The position numbers and the translations under genes are program-made. From assembly GCA_964651705.1 (NCBI GenBank), contig CAZYWZ010000012.1, positions 23,206 to 87,205 of the forward strand: a DNA stretch of 64,000 nt, written 5' to 3'. Shown one piece after another: positions 17,116-25,690 of the stretch. Source of the DNA: JADLBR01 sp964651705. Lineage in GTDB: Bacteria; Verrucomicrobiota; Verrucomicrobiia; JADLBR01. Each line of letters starts with the position of its first letter. Position 1 is the first letter of the stretch. The notes under the pieces are model-generated. The model was not told where the DNA came from and ran no database searches. It saw nothing but the letters and a program-made list of their open reading frames with translations.

Positions 17116-17226
17116 CAGAGCCCGCCCGTCCGGCCGCGCCCGTCCTGCCCGCGGGCGCATGCGTGTGGGCGTGCTTTTCGGGCCCGCCCCAAAAAGCGCT
17201 CGCCTATGACCCCGGATAGGGGCAGC

Positions 17227-17829
17227 ATGAGCACATCGATCCAAGCGGCCGAGGGGTCTGAGGCGGAGATGGCTATGACGGAAGCAAGAGAGGGGAAGCG
17301 GGGCACCAAGTCGCTGGCCTGGGCGGTGGCCGCGATGGCCGCGCTGCTGGCCGGCATGGGGCTGATGCTGTCATCGACACCGGGGGTGGGTTCCGACCGG
17401 GATCGGGCGCGGGAAGAAAAAAATCTCGAGAACATGCAGCAGTTGGCGCGGGCCTGCCTGCTCTACGCCGAGGACAACGGGGGCGTGCTGCCAGAGAGCC
17501 TGGCCGAGCTGGTCGCCGAGACCAAGCTGAACCCGGAGATCCTCCATAGCCCGCTGGCGAAAGATCGCTCGGAACCGAGTTACGAGCTGGCGCAGCGCGG
17601 CAGGATCTTTGGTTCGGAGACGCCCCTGAGTCCCGAGATCCTCTTCGCGCCGGTCAACGGCGGGGAGGGCGATGGCGCGGCGGCGGGCGCAGGCAACGAA
17701 CGCTATGAGGTGCCGCCCAACGTGATCTTGATCATTGAGCGGGAGGGCCTGCGCCGTGGCGGGCGGCGATTCGTCCTGCTCGATGGGACGCCCGGCTCGC
17801 TGGACCTCGACATTGGGCCGAGGCCCTAG
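17227..17829 (+). CDS. Membrane-anchored hypothetical protein with pseudopilin-like region
   Basis: The product has 200 residues from ATG 17227; an in-frame ATG 21 bases up is possible. One transmembrane helix (~28-50) follows a basic stretch (REGKRGTKSL). After it, NLENMQQLARACLLYAEDN resembles the region just behind the N-terminal helix of type II pseudopilin-like proteins, but no prepilin cleavage motif is visible. The C-terminal half is extracytoplasmic and unassigned (ILIIEREGLRRGGRRFVLLD). The stop codon TAG is the first three bases of the palindrome at 17827-17862. Confidence 0.6.
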   Translation: MSTSIQAAEGSEAEMAMTEAREGKRGTKSLAWAVAAMAALLAGMGLMLSSTPGVGSDRDRAREEKNLENMQQLARACLLYAEDNGGVLPESLAELVAETKLNPEILHSPLAKDRSEPSYELAQRGRIFGSETPLSPEILFAPVNGGEGDGAAAGAGNERYEVPPNVILIIEREGLRRGGRRFVLLDGTPGSLDLDIGPRP

Positions 17830-17885
17830 GAATCTGCCGGACTTTGTCCGACAGATTCCTAGTAGCGAAGGGCCTTCGCCCTTCG
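17827..17885. repeat. Palindromic repeat, CTAGGAATCTG family (copy 3), plus a short second hairpin
   Basis: TAGGAATCTGCCGGAC and GTCCGACAGATTCCTAG form a 14-base-arm palindrome with three central bases. It is followed by GTAG and the hairpin CGAAGGGC-CTTC-GCCCTTCG (17866-17885). The first TAG is the stop codon of the upstream gene. The element occupies the space between two convergent genes. Confidence 0.85.
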
Positions 17886-17898
17886 GCGGCCTCGCCCG

Positions 17899-18405
17899 TC
17901 ATTCGAACAAATCCTCGACGATATCGGAGACGCGGACGTCGATGAGGACCCACTCTTCGACGGGGCGGTAGTAGACCAGGCGCCATTGGAGGGGTTGGGT
18001 CGCGTGCCAGGTGATGAAGTCGGCGGCGTAGAGTCGCCCGAGCACGCGCTGGGTGTCGTAGTGGTCGAACTCGATGGCGGGGCCGTAGGTCTGGATGGCG
18101 CCCTCGGTTTTCGTGACGAGGATGTTGACGTTCTCGGCGACCTCGCCGATGCGGGAACCGCGCAGGAGGGTCTCGTAGGCCTCGCGGACCTTGGGGCCAC
18201 CCTGCATGAGGGTCTGGAAGAACGTGGTGGCCTGCGCCTTGATGGAATCGGGCAGTGGCTGGGGATCGGGCTTCCGCTTGTGGAACTTGAAGATGGGGGC
18301 GACGTCGCCCGCGCGCGGGGCGGGCACTTGGGCGGCGGCGGGAAGGGCGAGGGCGCCGAGGGTGGCCATGGCGATCAGGCGGAGCGATAGGCGGTCTGTT
18401 GGCAT
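17899..18405 (-). CDS. Secreted hypothetical protein
   Basis: The product has 168 residues starting at MPTDRLSLRLIAMATLGALA, a signal peptide ending near AAAQ. The mature part has a mixed alpha/beta composition: GPKVREAYETLLRGSRIGE, then VNILVTKTEGAIQTYG and LYAADFITWHATQP. I do not recognise the family. The gene is divergent from the glycosyltransferase, with ~80 bases between the starts. Confidence 0.6.
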   Translation of the reverse strand: MPTDRLSLRLIAMATLGALALPAAAQVPAPRAGDVAPIFKFHKRKPDPQPLPDSIKAQATTFFQTLMQGGPKVREAYETLLRGSRIGEVAENVNILVTKTEGAIQTYGPAIEFDHYDTQRVLGRLYAADFITWHATQPLQWRLVYYRPVEEWVLIDVRVSDIVEDLFE

Positions 18406-18488
18406 GGGGGAACATTGGCGCGGGAAGGGCGGGGCGCCAGCCCGCATTTTTGGCTGCGCGTTTATTGGGCGCGGCTATCCTAGGCGGG

Positions 18489-19763
18489 ATGCGGCAGGAG
18501 ACCGAGAGCGTGGGACGGCGGCGGATCCTGCTGCTCAACCAGGCATTTCATCCGGACGTGGTCGCCACGGCTCAGGTGCTGGCCGATCTCGCGAGGGAGC
18601 TGGCGCGGCTCGGCCACGAGGTGACGGTGATCGCGGGGCGCCAGGGGTACGACGATCCGGGCCGCGTATTCCCGGCGCGGGAGCGATGGGAGGGGATTCG
18701 GATCGAGCGGGTGGGGGCGCTGGCGCTGGGGAAGGCCAGCCGCTGGCGACGGGCGGTGAATTTCGCGAGTTTTCTGGTGGCATGCGCGGTGAGGATGGTG
18801 GGCCTGCCGCGGCAGGATCTGGTGGTGGCGCTGACCTCGCCGCCGCTGGTGGCATTTCTGGCCGCGCTCTGGACCCGGGTGCGCGGGGGGCGATACGCGT
18901 ACTGGATCATGGACCTCAATCCCGACGAGGCGCTGGCCGCGGGCTGGCTGCGCGCGGGTGGCGCGGCGGAGCGGTTCCTCTCGGCGATCTCGGCGTATTG
19001 CCTGAGGCGGGCGGAGCCGGTGATCGCCTTGGACCGTTTCATGGCGCAGCGGGTGCTGGCGAAGGGGGTACCCAAGGAGCGGCTGATCGTGCAGCCGCCA
19101 TGGCCGCACGACGACCGGGTCTGGTACGACGCATCGGGGAGGGAGGCGTTCCGCGCCAGTCACGGGCTGGCCGACAAGTGGGTGGTGATGTACTCGGGCA
19201 ACCACAGCCCGTGCCACCCGCTCAACACGCTGCTGGAGGCGGCGCGCCGCATGGAGGGTGACCCGGGCTTTCACTTCTGCTTCGTTGGCGGGGGCAGCGG
19301 CTGGGCGAAGGCGCGCGATTTTCGAGAGCGCCATTGCCTGCGCAACGTGACGCTGTTGCCCTACGAGCCCGCCGAGCGCCTGTCGGCCTCGCTTTCCGCG
19401 GCGGACCTGCACGTCGTGGTCATCGGGGAACCGTTCGTCGGGCTGGTCCACCCCTGCAAGATCTACAATATCATCGCGCTCGGCACGCCATTCCTCTGCA
19501 TCGGTCCGCCGGAGAATCACGTGGCGGATCTGGCCGCGCGCCTCGGGGATGCGAGGGTCGCGAGGTTCGCCCGGCACGGCGATGCCGCGGCCGTGGAACG
19601 GGCGATCCGCGAGTCTCGCGATGCCGGGCTGGCGCCGGATCCCGGGCGGGGTGCCGCGCTGTTGTCCGAACTGTCGCGCCCGGCGGCGCTGGGCCGACTT
19701 GTCGCGGCGCTGCTGGGCGAGGCCCGTGTGCCGGAGGTTGTGCGCCCGTCGCCCGCGGGGTAG
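18489..19763 (+). CDS. Glycosyltransferase family 4-like
   Basis: The product has 424 residues from the ATG at 18489 with AGGCGGG just upstream. The N-terminal domain has the RILLLNQAFHPDVVATAQVL opening of WcaI/WbuB-type GT4 enzymes and the ELARLGHEVTVIAGR strand-helix. The C-terminal GT-B domain shows VVMYSGNHSPCHPLNTL and VTLLPYEPAERL, and a GT4-like acceptor region (HPCKIYNIIALGTPFL) in place of the E-x7-E motif. It probably builds an extracellular polysaccharide, lipopolysaccharide or glycolipid. It begins a co-directional run with the next three genes. Confidence 0.82.
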   Translation: MRQETESVGRRRILLLNQAFHPDVVATAQVLADLARELARLGHEVTVIAGRQGYDDPGRVFPARERWEGIRIERVGALALGKASRWRRAVNFASFLVACAVRMVGLPRQDLVVALTSPPLVAFLAALWTRVRGGRYAYWIMDLNPDEALAAGWLRAGGAAERFLSAISAYCLRRAEPVIALDRFMAQRVLAKGVPKERLIVQPPWPHDDRVWYDASGREAFRASHGLADKWVVMYSGNHSPCHPLNTLLEAARRMEGDPGFHFCFVGGGSGWAKARDFRERHCLRNVTLLPYEPAERLSASLSAADLHVVVIGEPFVGLVHPCKIYNIIALGTPFLCIGPPENHVADLAARLGDARVARFARHGDAAAVERAIRESRDAGLAPDPGRGAALLSELSRPAALGRLVAALLGEARVPEVVRPSPAG

Positions 19764-19772
19764 AATAGGCGG

Positions 19773-20630
19773 ATGAAGGGCCTCACCACCCTCGTGATGC
19801 TGGTCACCCTGGTCTTTGCCGGGATCGCCAGCTTCTATTTTCTGGAGCATCAGCGCAAGGGCGAGCAACTGGCGGCCTCGCTGGACAACATCGCGCAGCT
19901 GCAGGAAGAATTCCGGAAGATCGAGTCGCAGCTGGAGCAGGCGCGGCAGAACGTCGCGGGCAATGGCGATGCGGTGGAGGCGGTCAGGGCCGAGGCCGAA
20001 AAGTGGCAGGCCGAGGCCAGGCGCCTGCTGGAGGATCGGGGCAGGTTGGAGAAGCAGGTGGAGGAGTTGAGCGGCCGACTGGTCGCCGCGATGGCTCGGG
20101 TCACGCCGCCCAGCCCGACCGCGGTGCCACCCGCGGGGAAGCCCGAGCCTCCAGCGCCGCCACCCGCGGCATCGACGAATCGGCTCGGCGAGGTCAAGCA
20201 GGCGCTGAAGGCGTCAGTGGCGCGTGGGGATCTGGTGGTTCGGGAAAAAGCCTCCGGGCGGGATATGGCGATCGCCGTGCCGAGCCGGAATCTCTTTGGG
20301 CCGGGCCCGGCCGATCTCAAGGACGAGGGCAAGGCGATCTTGCGTGAGGTGGTCGGCGCGATCAAGGCGTGGGGCGAGGTCGGATTGCGGATCGAGGGCC
20401 ACACCGACAATATCCCGATGGGCCCCAAATATCGGGAACAGTTCCCCACCAACCAAGAACTCTCCGACGCGAGGGCGCGCATCGTGGCCAGCTTCCTGGC
20501 CGCCGAGGCGGGCATCGAGCCGACGCAGATCTCGTCGGCCGGGTTCGCCGACTCGAAGCCGCTGGCCGACAATGCCTCCGCCGAGGGTCGGGCCAAGAAT
20601 AGCCGGATCGAGATCGTGCCCGTGCCATGA
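19773..20630 (+). CDS. OmpA/MotB-domain protein with membrane anchor and coiled coil
   Basis: The product has 285 residues. One N-terminal membrane helix (~5-25) is followed by a long coiled coil rich in Glu, Gln and Ala (~30-110), then a Pro-rich linker. Residues ~170-285 form an OmpA-like peptidoglycan-binding domain: RIEGHTDNIPMG, then LSDARARIVASFL and SAGFADSKPLADN. The form (inner-membrane helix plus coiled coil plus OmpA domain) is like MotB- or TolR-independent wall anchors. It lies nine bases after the glycosyltransferase. Confidence 0.85.
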   Translation: MKGLTTLVMLVTLVFAGIASFYFLEHQRKGEQLAASLDNIAQLQEEFRKIESQLEQARQNVAGNGDAVEAVRAEAEKWQAEARRLLEDRGRLEKQVEELSGRLVAAMARVTPPSPTAVPPAGKPEPPAPPPAASTNRLGEVKQALKASVARGDLVVREKASGRDMAIAVPSRNLFGPGPADLKDEGKAILREVVGAIKAWGEVGLRIEGHTDNIPMGPKYREQFPTNQELSDARARIVASFLAAEAGIEPTQISSAGFADSKPLADNASAEGRAKNSRIEIVPVP

Positions 20631-20681
20631 CGGCCCCGACTCCCCTCTTGCGTCGGCGGGCGCGACGCGCATTTTGTGGTG

Positions 20682-21239
20682 ATGCGCGTGATGCTGAGGT
20701 TGCTGGCCGCGGGCTTAGTCGCGGCGGGGGCCGCCGGGGCCGCGGACGTGGTATTGCCCATGAGTCCGGTGGGACAGTTCTGGACCAAGAGCGTGCCGAG
20801 TTTTCAGGCGGCGTGGCTCGAGACCGAAGAGAATCCCTTCGGGATATTGGACAGGGTCGACCTGAAATTGAGGCGTTTCGTGGCGCGGCATAACCTCAAT
20901 CAGGTAAAGCCCCTCATCATCGAGTTTCCGGACCTGGGCTGGGAGCCGGGCAAGGCGAAGGTGCGGTTCATGGTGCCGCTGCCACCGGACTCGCGCGTCC
21001 TGGCCCCGGAGGGCGAGGAGATCTCGATCGATGCCTGGGAGGGGTGTCCCGTCGCGTCCCTGTCGTTCAAGGGAGCGTACACCTGGGAGAATGTCCGCCC
21101 GCGCATGCGGCAGATGGCCGATTGGATCCAGAAACAGAACCGCGTGATCGAGGGCCGGCCCCGGTTGCTCATATATCACCATCTCGCGTTCCGGCTCGAC
21201 TGGATGCGGTGCGCGGAATTGCAGGTGCCGGTGCGATGA
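20682..21239 (+). CDS. Secreted hypothetical protein, weakly GyrI/SOUL-like
   Basis: The product has 185 residues from ATG 20682, with a signal peptide (MRVMLRLLAAGLVAAGAAGA). The segment SLSFKGAYTWENVRPRMRQM recalls GyrI-like or SOUL small-ligand-binding domains, where a strand enters a helix after a G-x-Y motif. I cannot assign the family with confidence. Its stop codon overlaps the ATG of the next gene (ATGA), indicating translational coupling despite the unrelated predicted role. Confidence 0.6.
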   Translation: MRVMLRLLAAGLVAAGAAGAADVVLPMSPVGQFWTKSVPSFQAAWLETEENPFGILDRVDLKLRRFVARHNLNQVKPLIIEFPDLGWEPGKAKVRFMVPLPPDSRVLAPEGEEISIDAWEGCPVASLSFKGAYTWENVRPRMRQMADWIQKQNRVIEGRPRLLIYHHLAFRLDWMRCAELQVPVR

Positions 21240-22285
21240 AGGCGACGGATCACGCGCTGCGGCTAGAGATCGCGGATGTGGCCTTCGGCGGTGACGGGGT
21301 CGCGCGCCACGAGGGGCGCGTGGTGTTCGTCCCGCTCACGGCGCCGGGCGATGTGGTCGAGGCCCGCGTGGTCTCGGAGCGCAAGGGGTTCCTGCGGGCC
21401 GAGGTCCAGCGGGTGATCGAGCCTTCCCCCGACCGCGAGGAGCCGGGGTGCCGGCACTTCGGGCGATGTGGCGGCTGTTGCTATCAGCACATCCGTTACC
21501 CGGCGCAGTTGGCGCTGAAGCAAAAGCAGGTCCGCGAGGCGCTTTCGCGCATCGGCAAGATCGCCGAACCGCCCGTGTCCGAGATCATCCCGAGCCCGGA
21601 GCCCTATGGTTACCGGAATCGCATCACGGTCCACGCGGCCGGCGGCGTGGTCGGTTTCTGGAGCCGCGACGGCGCCTCGCTCGTCGATGTCGATCGTTGC
21701 CCCATCGCGGGGGAGCAGGTCAACGCGCGACTGGCGGAGCTGCGCGCCCGCGCGCCTTTCGAGGGGCATTTCTCCCTGCGCGAGGCGGGGCTCCCGCGCT
21801 CGGGATTCGCGCAGGCCAACCGCTTCCTGCTCGACGCGCTGCGCGCCGCCGTGACCGAGGCGTTTGCCCCGGGCGGCGAGCAACTTTTCGAGGGATATTG
21901 CGGTTCCGGGTTCTTCACCGCGGCGCTGGCGGGGATGTTCCGCGAGGTCGAGGCCTGCGATTCGGATTCCCGGCTGCTGCGCGACGTGCCGGAGATCGAG
22001 AATGTCACTTGGCGCCATGGGGATGTCGGGGAATGGCTCCCGGGCTCCAAGGCCGATGCCGTCTTGCTTGACCCGCCCCGCGAGGGGTTGCCCCGCGACG
22101 TCATCGACGCCCTGAAGCGCCGCCCGCCCGCCCGCCTCGTCTATGTCTCGTGCGACCCCCCCACGTTCGCGCGAGACGCGGGCCGCCTCTCGGGCGCGCT
22201 GCGACTGGAGTCCGTGAAACCCATCGACCTCTTCCCCCAGACCGCCCAGATCGAATGCGTGGCGCTGTTCCTGCGTCACGGGTGA
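21236..22285 (+). CDS. TrmA/RlmD-type class I SAM-dependent uracil-C5 methyltransferase
   Basis: The product has 349 residues. The N-terminal TRAM domain (~10-60) is followed by the Fe-S cysteines C72, C78 and C81 (CRHFGRCGGC), with the fourth in DVDRCPIAG. The SAM-binding FEGYCGSGFFT, the DPPREGLP motif, the catalytic YVSCDPPTFARD cysteine and the QIECVALF glutamate are all present. It should methylate uracil in 23S rRNA (m5U747 or m5U1939 type). The protein is ~80 residues shorter than E. coli RlmD. The shortening lies between the SAM motif and the DPP motif, where ACDSDSRLLRDVPEI replaces a longer Rossmann segment. Confidence 0.9.
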   Translation: MKATDHALRLEIADVAFGGDGVARHEGRVVFVPLTAPGDVVEARVVSERKGFLRAEVQRVIEPSPDREEPGCRHFGRCGGCCYQHIRYPAQLALKQKQVREALSRIGKIAEPPVSEIIPSPEPYGYRNRITVHAAGGVVGFWSRDGASLVDVDRCPIAGEQVNARLAELRARAPFEGHFSLREAGLPRSGFAQANRFLLDALRAAVTEAFAPGGEQLFEGYCGSGFFTAALAGMFREVEACDSDSRLLRDVPEIENVTWRHGDVGEWLPGSKADAVLLDPPREGLPRDVIDALKRRPPARLVYVSCDPPTFARDAGRLSGALRLESVKPIDLFPQTAQIECVALFLRHG

Positions 22286-22291
22286 CGGGCC

Positions 22292-22417
22292 TTCGCCAAG
22301 TCCAGGAACAAACCCTTCCAGATCGATGAGTGGGGCGTCTGGGGACCCGATGCCGCCCCCTTCGTCGAAGGCATGGCCGCCGTCCTCCGCGATAACCTTG
22401 CCCGGGCCCACACCTAA
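22292..22417 (+). pseudogene. C-terminal remnant of a (beta/alpha)8 glycosidase
   Basis: Directly after the methyltransferase stop, the same frame continues for 41 codons to a TAA: FAKSRNKPFQIDEWGVWG, then AAPFVEGMAAVLRD. The pattern 'K-(G/N)-K-P-x-x-(x)-EWG' followed by a P-x-F-V-x-x-M helix is the last strand and helix of GH26-like and related glycosidases, with the nucleophile Glu in EWG. Nothing of the rest of the enzyme is present, so this is a relic. Confidence 0.6.
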
Positions 22418-22434
22418 TCGAACTCCGACGCCGC

Positions 22435-22665
22435 CTATCCCGGCCAACTCCATTCTCGCGGAACCGAGTGGCCCGCCACCACCGCAGCGCTGCGGTATTG
22501 CCTGACCGTCGCGCCCCGCCGTTTCCTCGTCCGGCGGAAAGGCAATTCGCGGCCGCCGGGGCAGCGCACCAAATCCCGCACGAACCTCGCCGGGTGATCG
22601 GCCCCAACCCACTCCTCCAGCGTCGGTGGCAACAGGTGAACTTGATCATAGTCAGCTTCGATCAC
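22435..22665 (-). mobile_element. IS1182-family transposase N-terminal remnant
   Basis: The frame starts MIEADYDQVHLLPPTLEEWV and continues GADHPARFVRDLV. This is the typical opening of IS1182 transposases (D-Q-x-x-LLPP-x-LEDWV-x-x-x-HPARF). After ~40 residues the sequence loses similarity, and the frame ends without the DDE domain, so it is a decayed 5' fragment. With the glycosidase remnant it fills the ~520 bases between the methyltransferase and lysE-like genes; the last ~140 bases hold nothing recognisable. Confidence 0.7.
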
Positions 22666-22806
22666 TCGCGGCCTCCGCCTTCCTAGCCGCTAATCACACA
22701 AGAAGCTAATTTTGAGACGGTCTCGCCCCATCGCCCGCGCGCCACCCGCGCGCGGGATGCCTCGGCCGACCCGGCCCGCGAGGCCGCGGGCCCTCCCAAA
22801 CATGGC

Positions 22807-23442
22807 TCAACCCAGCGCCAGGCGCGCGGCGAGCGCGGCCAGTATCGCGGCCGCCAACCACGACAGATACTTCGGCCAGCGCGGGTCGCGGGATAGCCGC
22901 TCGGCGATGCCACCCGAGAACCAGCCGATCGCGGAAAAGAGGACAAAGGCCTGCGCCATGAACAGCAGCCCGAGCATGACCATCTGCGCGCCCACCCGGC
23001 CCGCGGCGCGATCCACGAACTGCGGGAGAAAAGCGAGAAAGAACAGGGCGACCTTCGGGTTGAGCACGTTCATGAGAAATCCTCGGCGAAAGTGCCCGAG
23101 CGCCGGAGCGCCGGTATGGTCTCCTGCCGCAATTCCCGGGCCCGCCGGGCCGAGCGACCGCCACGCCAGGTACAGCAGGTAGGCCGCGCCCGCGTATTTC
23201 ACCGCGTGGAATGCCATCGGCGAGGAATAGAAGATCGCCGAGATCCCCGCGGCCGCCAGCAGCGTGTGGACCGTGATGCCGCTGCACATCCCCCAGGCCG
23301 TGACCAGCGCCGCCCGCCGGCCCCGCGAGATCCCCTGCGCGATCACGAACAGGTTGTCGGGGCCCGGCGCGAGCGTCAGCCCGACGGATGCCGCCAGGAA
23401 CGACAGCAGCGAGGTTGAGGACACGCCGCTCTTGTACCACAT
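22807..23442 (-). CDS. LysE/RhtB-family amino-acid or metabolite exporter
   Basis: The product has 211 residues with six hydrophobic helices. The signature LAPGPDNLFVIAQGISRGRRAAL lies in helix 1 and the following loop; I cite it in two parts (LAPGPDNLFVIAQ and ISRGRRAAL). GFLMNVLNPKVALFFLAFLP is the second conserved segment. The family exports small amino acids or related metabolites. The start is the ATG of MWYKSGVSST; a GTG 18 bases later is possible. It is divergent from the GH16 gene. Confidence 0.9.
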   Translation of the reverse strand: MWYKSGVSSTSLLSFLAASVGLTLAPGPDNLFVIAQGISRGRRAALVTAWGMCSGITVHTLLAAAGISAIFYSSPMAFHAVKYAGAAYLLYLAWRSLGPAGPGIAAGDHTGAPALGHFRRGFLMNVLNPKVALFFLAFLPQFVDRAAGRVGAQMVMLGLLFMAQAFVLFSAIGWFSGGIAERLSRDPRWPKYLSWLAAAILAALAARLALG

Positions 23443-23511
23443 CGCGGCGACATCGGGAACGCGAAGAGCGGAGGGATGGTAATCTTCGGGCGTCCGTGTA
23501 CAAGGTGGCGC

Positions 23512-24342
23512 ATGCTCCTTCGTCACTTCTGCTTCTTGTTGATTGGCTCGGCCCTCGGCGCGCGGGCCGGGGATTGGCAATTGGTCTGGTCGGACGAATT
23601 CGACAAGCCCGGGTCCCCGGATCCGGCGAAGTGGTCCCACGAGGCGGGGTTCATCCGGAATCAGGAATTGCAGTACTACACGCGGGGGCGGCCCGAGAAC
23701 GCGCGGGTCGAGGGGGGGTCGCTGGTGATCGAGGCGCGGCGCGAGGTATTCCCGAACCCCGCCTTTGACGCCTCGGCGGGCAAGGACTGGAAGCGATCGA
23801 GGAAGGAGGCCGGGTACACCTCGGCGAGCCTCACGACCCAAGGGAAGGCCTCCTGGAAGTACGGGCGGATCGAGGTGCGGGCGAAGTTGCCCGAGGGGCG
23901 GGGCCTGTGGCCGGCGATCTGGATGCTCGGGGACGCCAAGGGACAGGGCGTGCCGTGGCCCGCGTGCGGGGAGATCGACATCATGGAGTACGTCGGTCAC
24001 GAGCCGGGCGTCATCCACGGCACGGTGCACACCGCGAAGTATAACCACGTCAAAAAGACCCAGCGCGGGGCGCGGCTCAAGGTGGGTCCTGTGGGGGAAA
24101 AATTTCGCGTCTACGCCGTCGAATGGGATCCGAAGAAGATCGATTTCTTCGTGGACCAGGAGAAGTATCTCACCTTCCCAAACGAGGGGACTGGCGACGA
24201 GGCCTGGCCCTTCGACAAGCCTTTCTATCTGATCCTGAATGTGGCGGTGGGTGGCGCATGGGGCGGGGCGAAGGGCGTGGACGAGGGCGCTTTCCCGGCC
24301 CGGATGCTCGTCGATTACGTGCGGGTGTACGAGCGGCGGTGA
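23512..24342 (+). CDS. Secreted GH16 endo-beta-glucanase/galactanase
   Basis: The product has 276 residues with a signal peptide (MLLRHFCFLLIGSALGARA). The catalytic motif E-I-D-I-M-E (E154, D156, E159) in ACGEIDIMEYVGHE marks a retaining GH16 enzyme with the beta-bulge form typical of laminarinase-type subfamilies. WSDEFDKPGSPDPAKW near the N-terminus and LLNVAVGG-like LILNVAVGGAWGG near the end are also diagnostic. It cleaves internal beta-1,3- or 1,4-linkages of glucans or galactans, outside the cytoplasm. It stands alone between a lysE-like gene and a convergent peptidase gene. Confidence 0.9.
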   Translation: MLLRHFCFLLIGSALGARAGDWQLVWSDEFDKPGSPDPAKWSHEAGFIRNQELQYYTRGRPENARVEGGSLVIEARREVFPNPAFDASAGKDWKRSRKEAGYTSASLTTQGKASWKYGRIEVRAKLPEGRGLWPAIWMLGDAKGQGVPWPACGEIDIMEYVGHEPGVIHGTVHTAKYNHVKKTQRGARLKVGPVGEKFRVYAVEWDPKKIDFFVDQEKYLTFPNEGTGDEAWPFDKPFYLILNVAVGGAWGGAKGVDEGAFPARMLVDYVRVYERR

Positions 24343-24351
24343 GGGGGGCGT

Positions 24352-25362
24352 TTAACGGTTTGGTCCATCCGGCGGCGGGGCGGGGAGTTCGATATTGAAG
24401 CGGCGGCACACCGACGCCAGCGCATCCCAGATGAATCGGTTGTTCTCCGGCCCGCGCTGGCGGGCCTCCGGCCAATCGAGCGGATCGAGCCCCGCCTCCC
24501 GAGAGGCGATGTCGTCGGATCGATCCAATTCTTCCAGCAGCGCCCGGATCAGGGCGGTGCCATACAGGCGCTCATCCTCCATGATCGGTCTCGGGTCCCC
24601 GAGATATCGAGCCGCCATCAAACGCTCGGGCGCGCGGAGTTTCCCCTCGGCGTCGGCCGCCCGAGCCAGGGTATTCCAGAAAGCCGCCGCCTCATAGCGC
24701 TGCCCGAATAACCTCTCGACCGCGGGCCACGCCCGCGGGAGGTGTCCCCCGTGGCCCGCGCCTTCCCGAAAGGCGTATTCCGCCCACCGCGCCGTGCCCT
24801 CCGTGTACCACGCGTTCTTGAATAGCGTGTAGCCATTCTGGAACTCGTGGAACAGCTCGTGCGCGGGGGTGAGATTGCGCGCGTCGAGATCGCGGTCGAT
24901 GTCGATGCTGAGCACGTCCACGCCCTCCGGGGGATCGCTCGGCCGATGGTAATTGACGATCGCGTCGCCGGCCGTGCCCCGGTTGGTGATCCCGAGGACG
25001 TTCACGTCGAAGAAACGGACGCGGCCGCGGTATCGCGGGCTCTGGAATGGGTGCTGGAGGCCCATGACATCGGCGTACATCTTCCGCGCCACCACCAGCT
25101 GGAGGGCCAGATCCTGGATCTTATCGGGAACCCCGTCGCCGTCGGTGTCGGCGCGGCCCGCCTCCGGAAGCGCGTCCTTCCCCTCCAGCGAATAGTAGAT
25201 GCGGAACTCCTCCCGGACCAGGTGTCGCTCCAGCGCGACGCGCGGCCGCTGCCACGGGGGCCACTTGTCGCCTGCGGCACGTGTCGCCCCGCCGGCGAAA
25301 AGGAGCAACGCCGCGATGAAGCCGGGAAGCGCTCGCAACTCGATTGGCGCCGCGCGCGGCAT
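24352..25362 (-). CDS. Secreted gluzincin-like metallopeptidase
   Basis: The product has 336 residues with a hydrophobic signal region (~10-30). HELFH at 168-172 is an HExxH zinc motif, and WYTEGTARWAEY (E188) provides the likely third ligand, as in gluzincins. ADTDGDGVPDK at ~71-81 is a calcium-binding thrombospondin-3-like segment. I infer an exported zinc peptidase. The exact family is not certain, though bacterial proteins with 'HELFH-x-x-Q-N-G-Y' are usually annotated as uncharacterised peptidases. Confidence 0.7.
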   Translation of the reverse strand: MPRAAPIELRALPGFIAALLLFAGGATRAAGDKWPPWQRPRVALERHLVREEFRIYYSLEGKDALPEAGRADTDGDGVPDKIQDLALQLVVARKMYADVMGLQHPFQSPRYRGRVRFFDVNVLGITNRGTAGDAIVNYHRPSDPPEGVDVLSIDIDRDLDARNLTPAHELFHEFQNGYTLFKNAWYTEGTARWAEYAFREGAGHGGHLPRAWPAVERLFGQRYEAAAFWNTLARAADAEGKLRAPERLMAARYLGDPRPIMEDERLYGTALIRALLEELDRSDDIASREAGLDPLDWPEARQRGPENNRFIWDALASVCRRFNIELPAPPPDGPNR

Positions 25363-25433
25363 GCGGGAATGTTCCTCCTCCCGGGCGCCGCGCGCAAGGC
25401 GGTTCGGGTGCCGCGGAACCGAAAGCTCCAGAC

Positions 25434-25524
25434 GTAGCCCATCTGGTCACAGATGGGCCACGCGGGAAAAGGAATCCTCTTGGCTGAACCATCGCGGTCG
25501 CCCATCTGTGACCAGATGGGCTAC
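25434..25524. repeat. Inverted pair of GTAGCCCATCTG hairpins
   Basis: The left unit GTAGCCCATCTG-GTCA-CAGATGGGC begins at 25434. The right unit GCCCATCTG-TGAC-CAGATGGGCTAC ends at 25524. They are mirror copies separated by ~40 bases, a BIME-like arrangement. A third copy is at 31159-31183. The element is upstream of the DUF1080 gene and downstream of the divergent peptidase start. Confidence 0.85.
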
Positions 25525-25690
25525 GTCTTGCCAGCGGGTGGTGACCCGCCGCGTGGCGCCCCCAGATTCCCGCTTGCCGCGGGAGCCGGTTGCGCGATGA
25601 TCCATCGATGGGCCGGAAACGGAGCGCCCGTGATATTCACGCGAAGCCGGATCGTCGAGCCGCACAATCTCTCACCGGAGGCCTGACACC

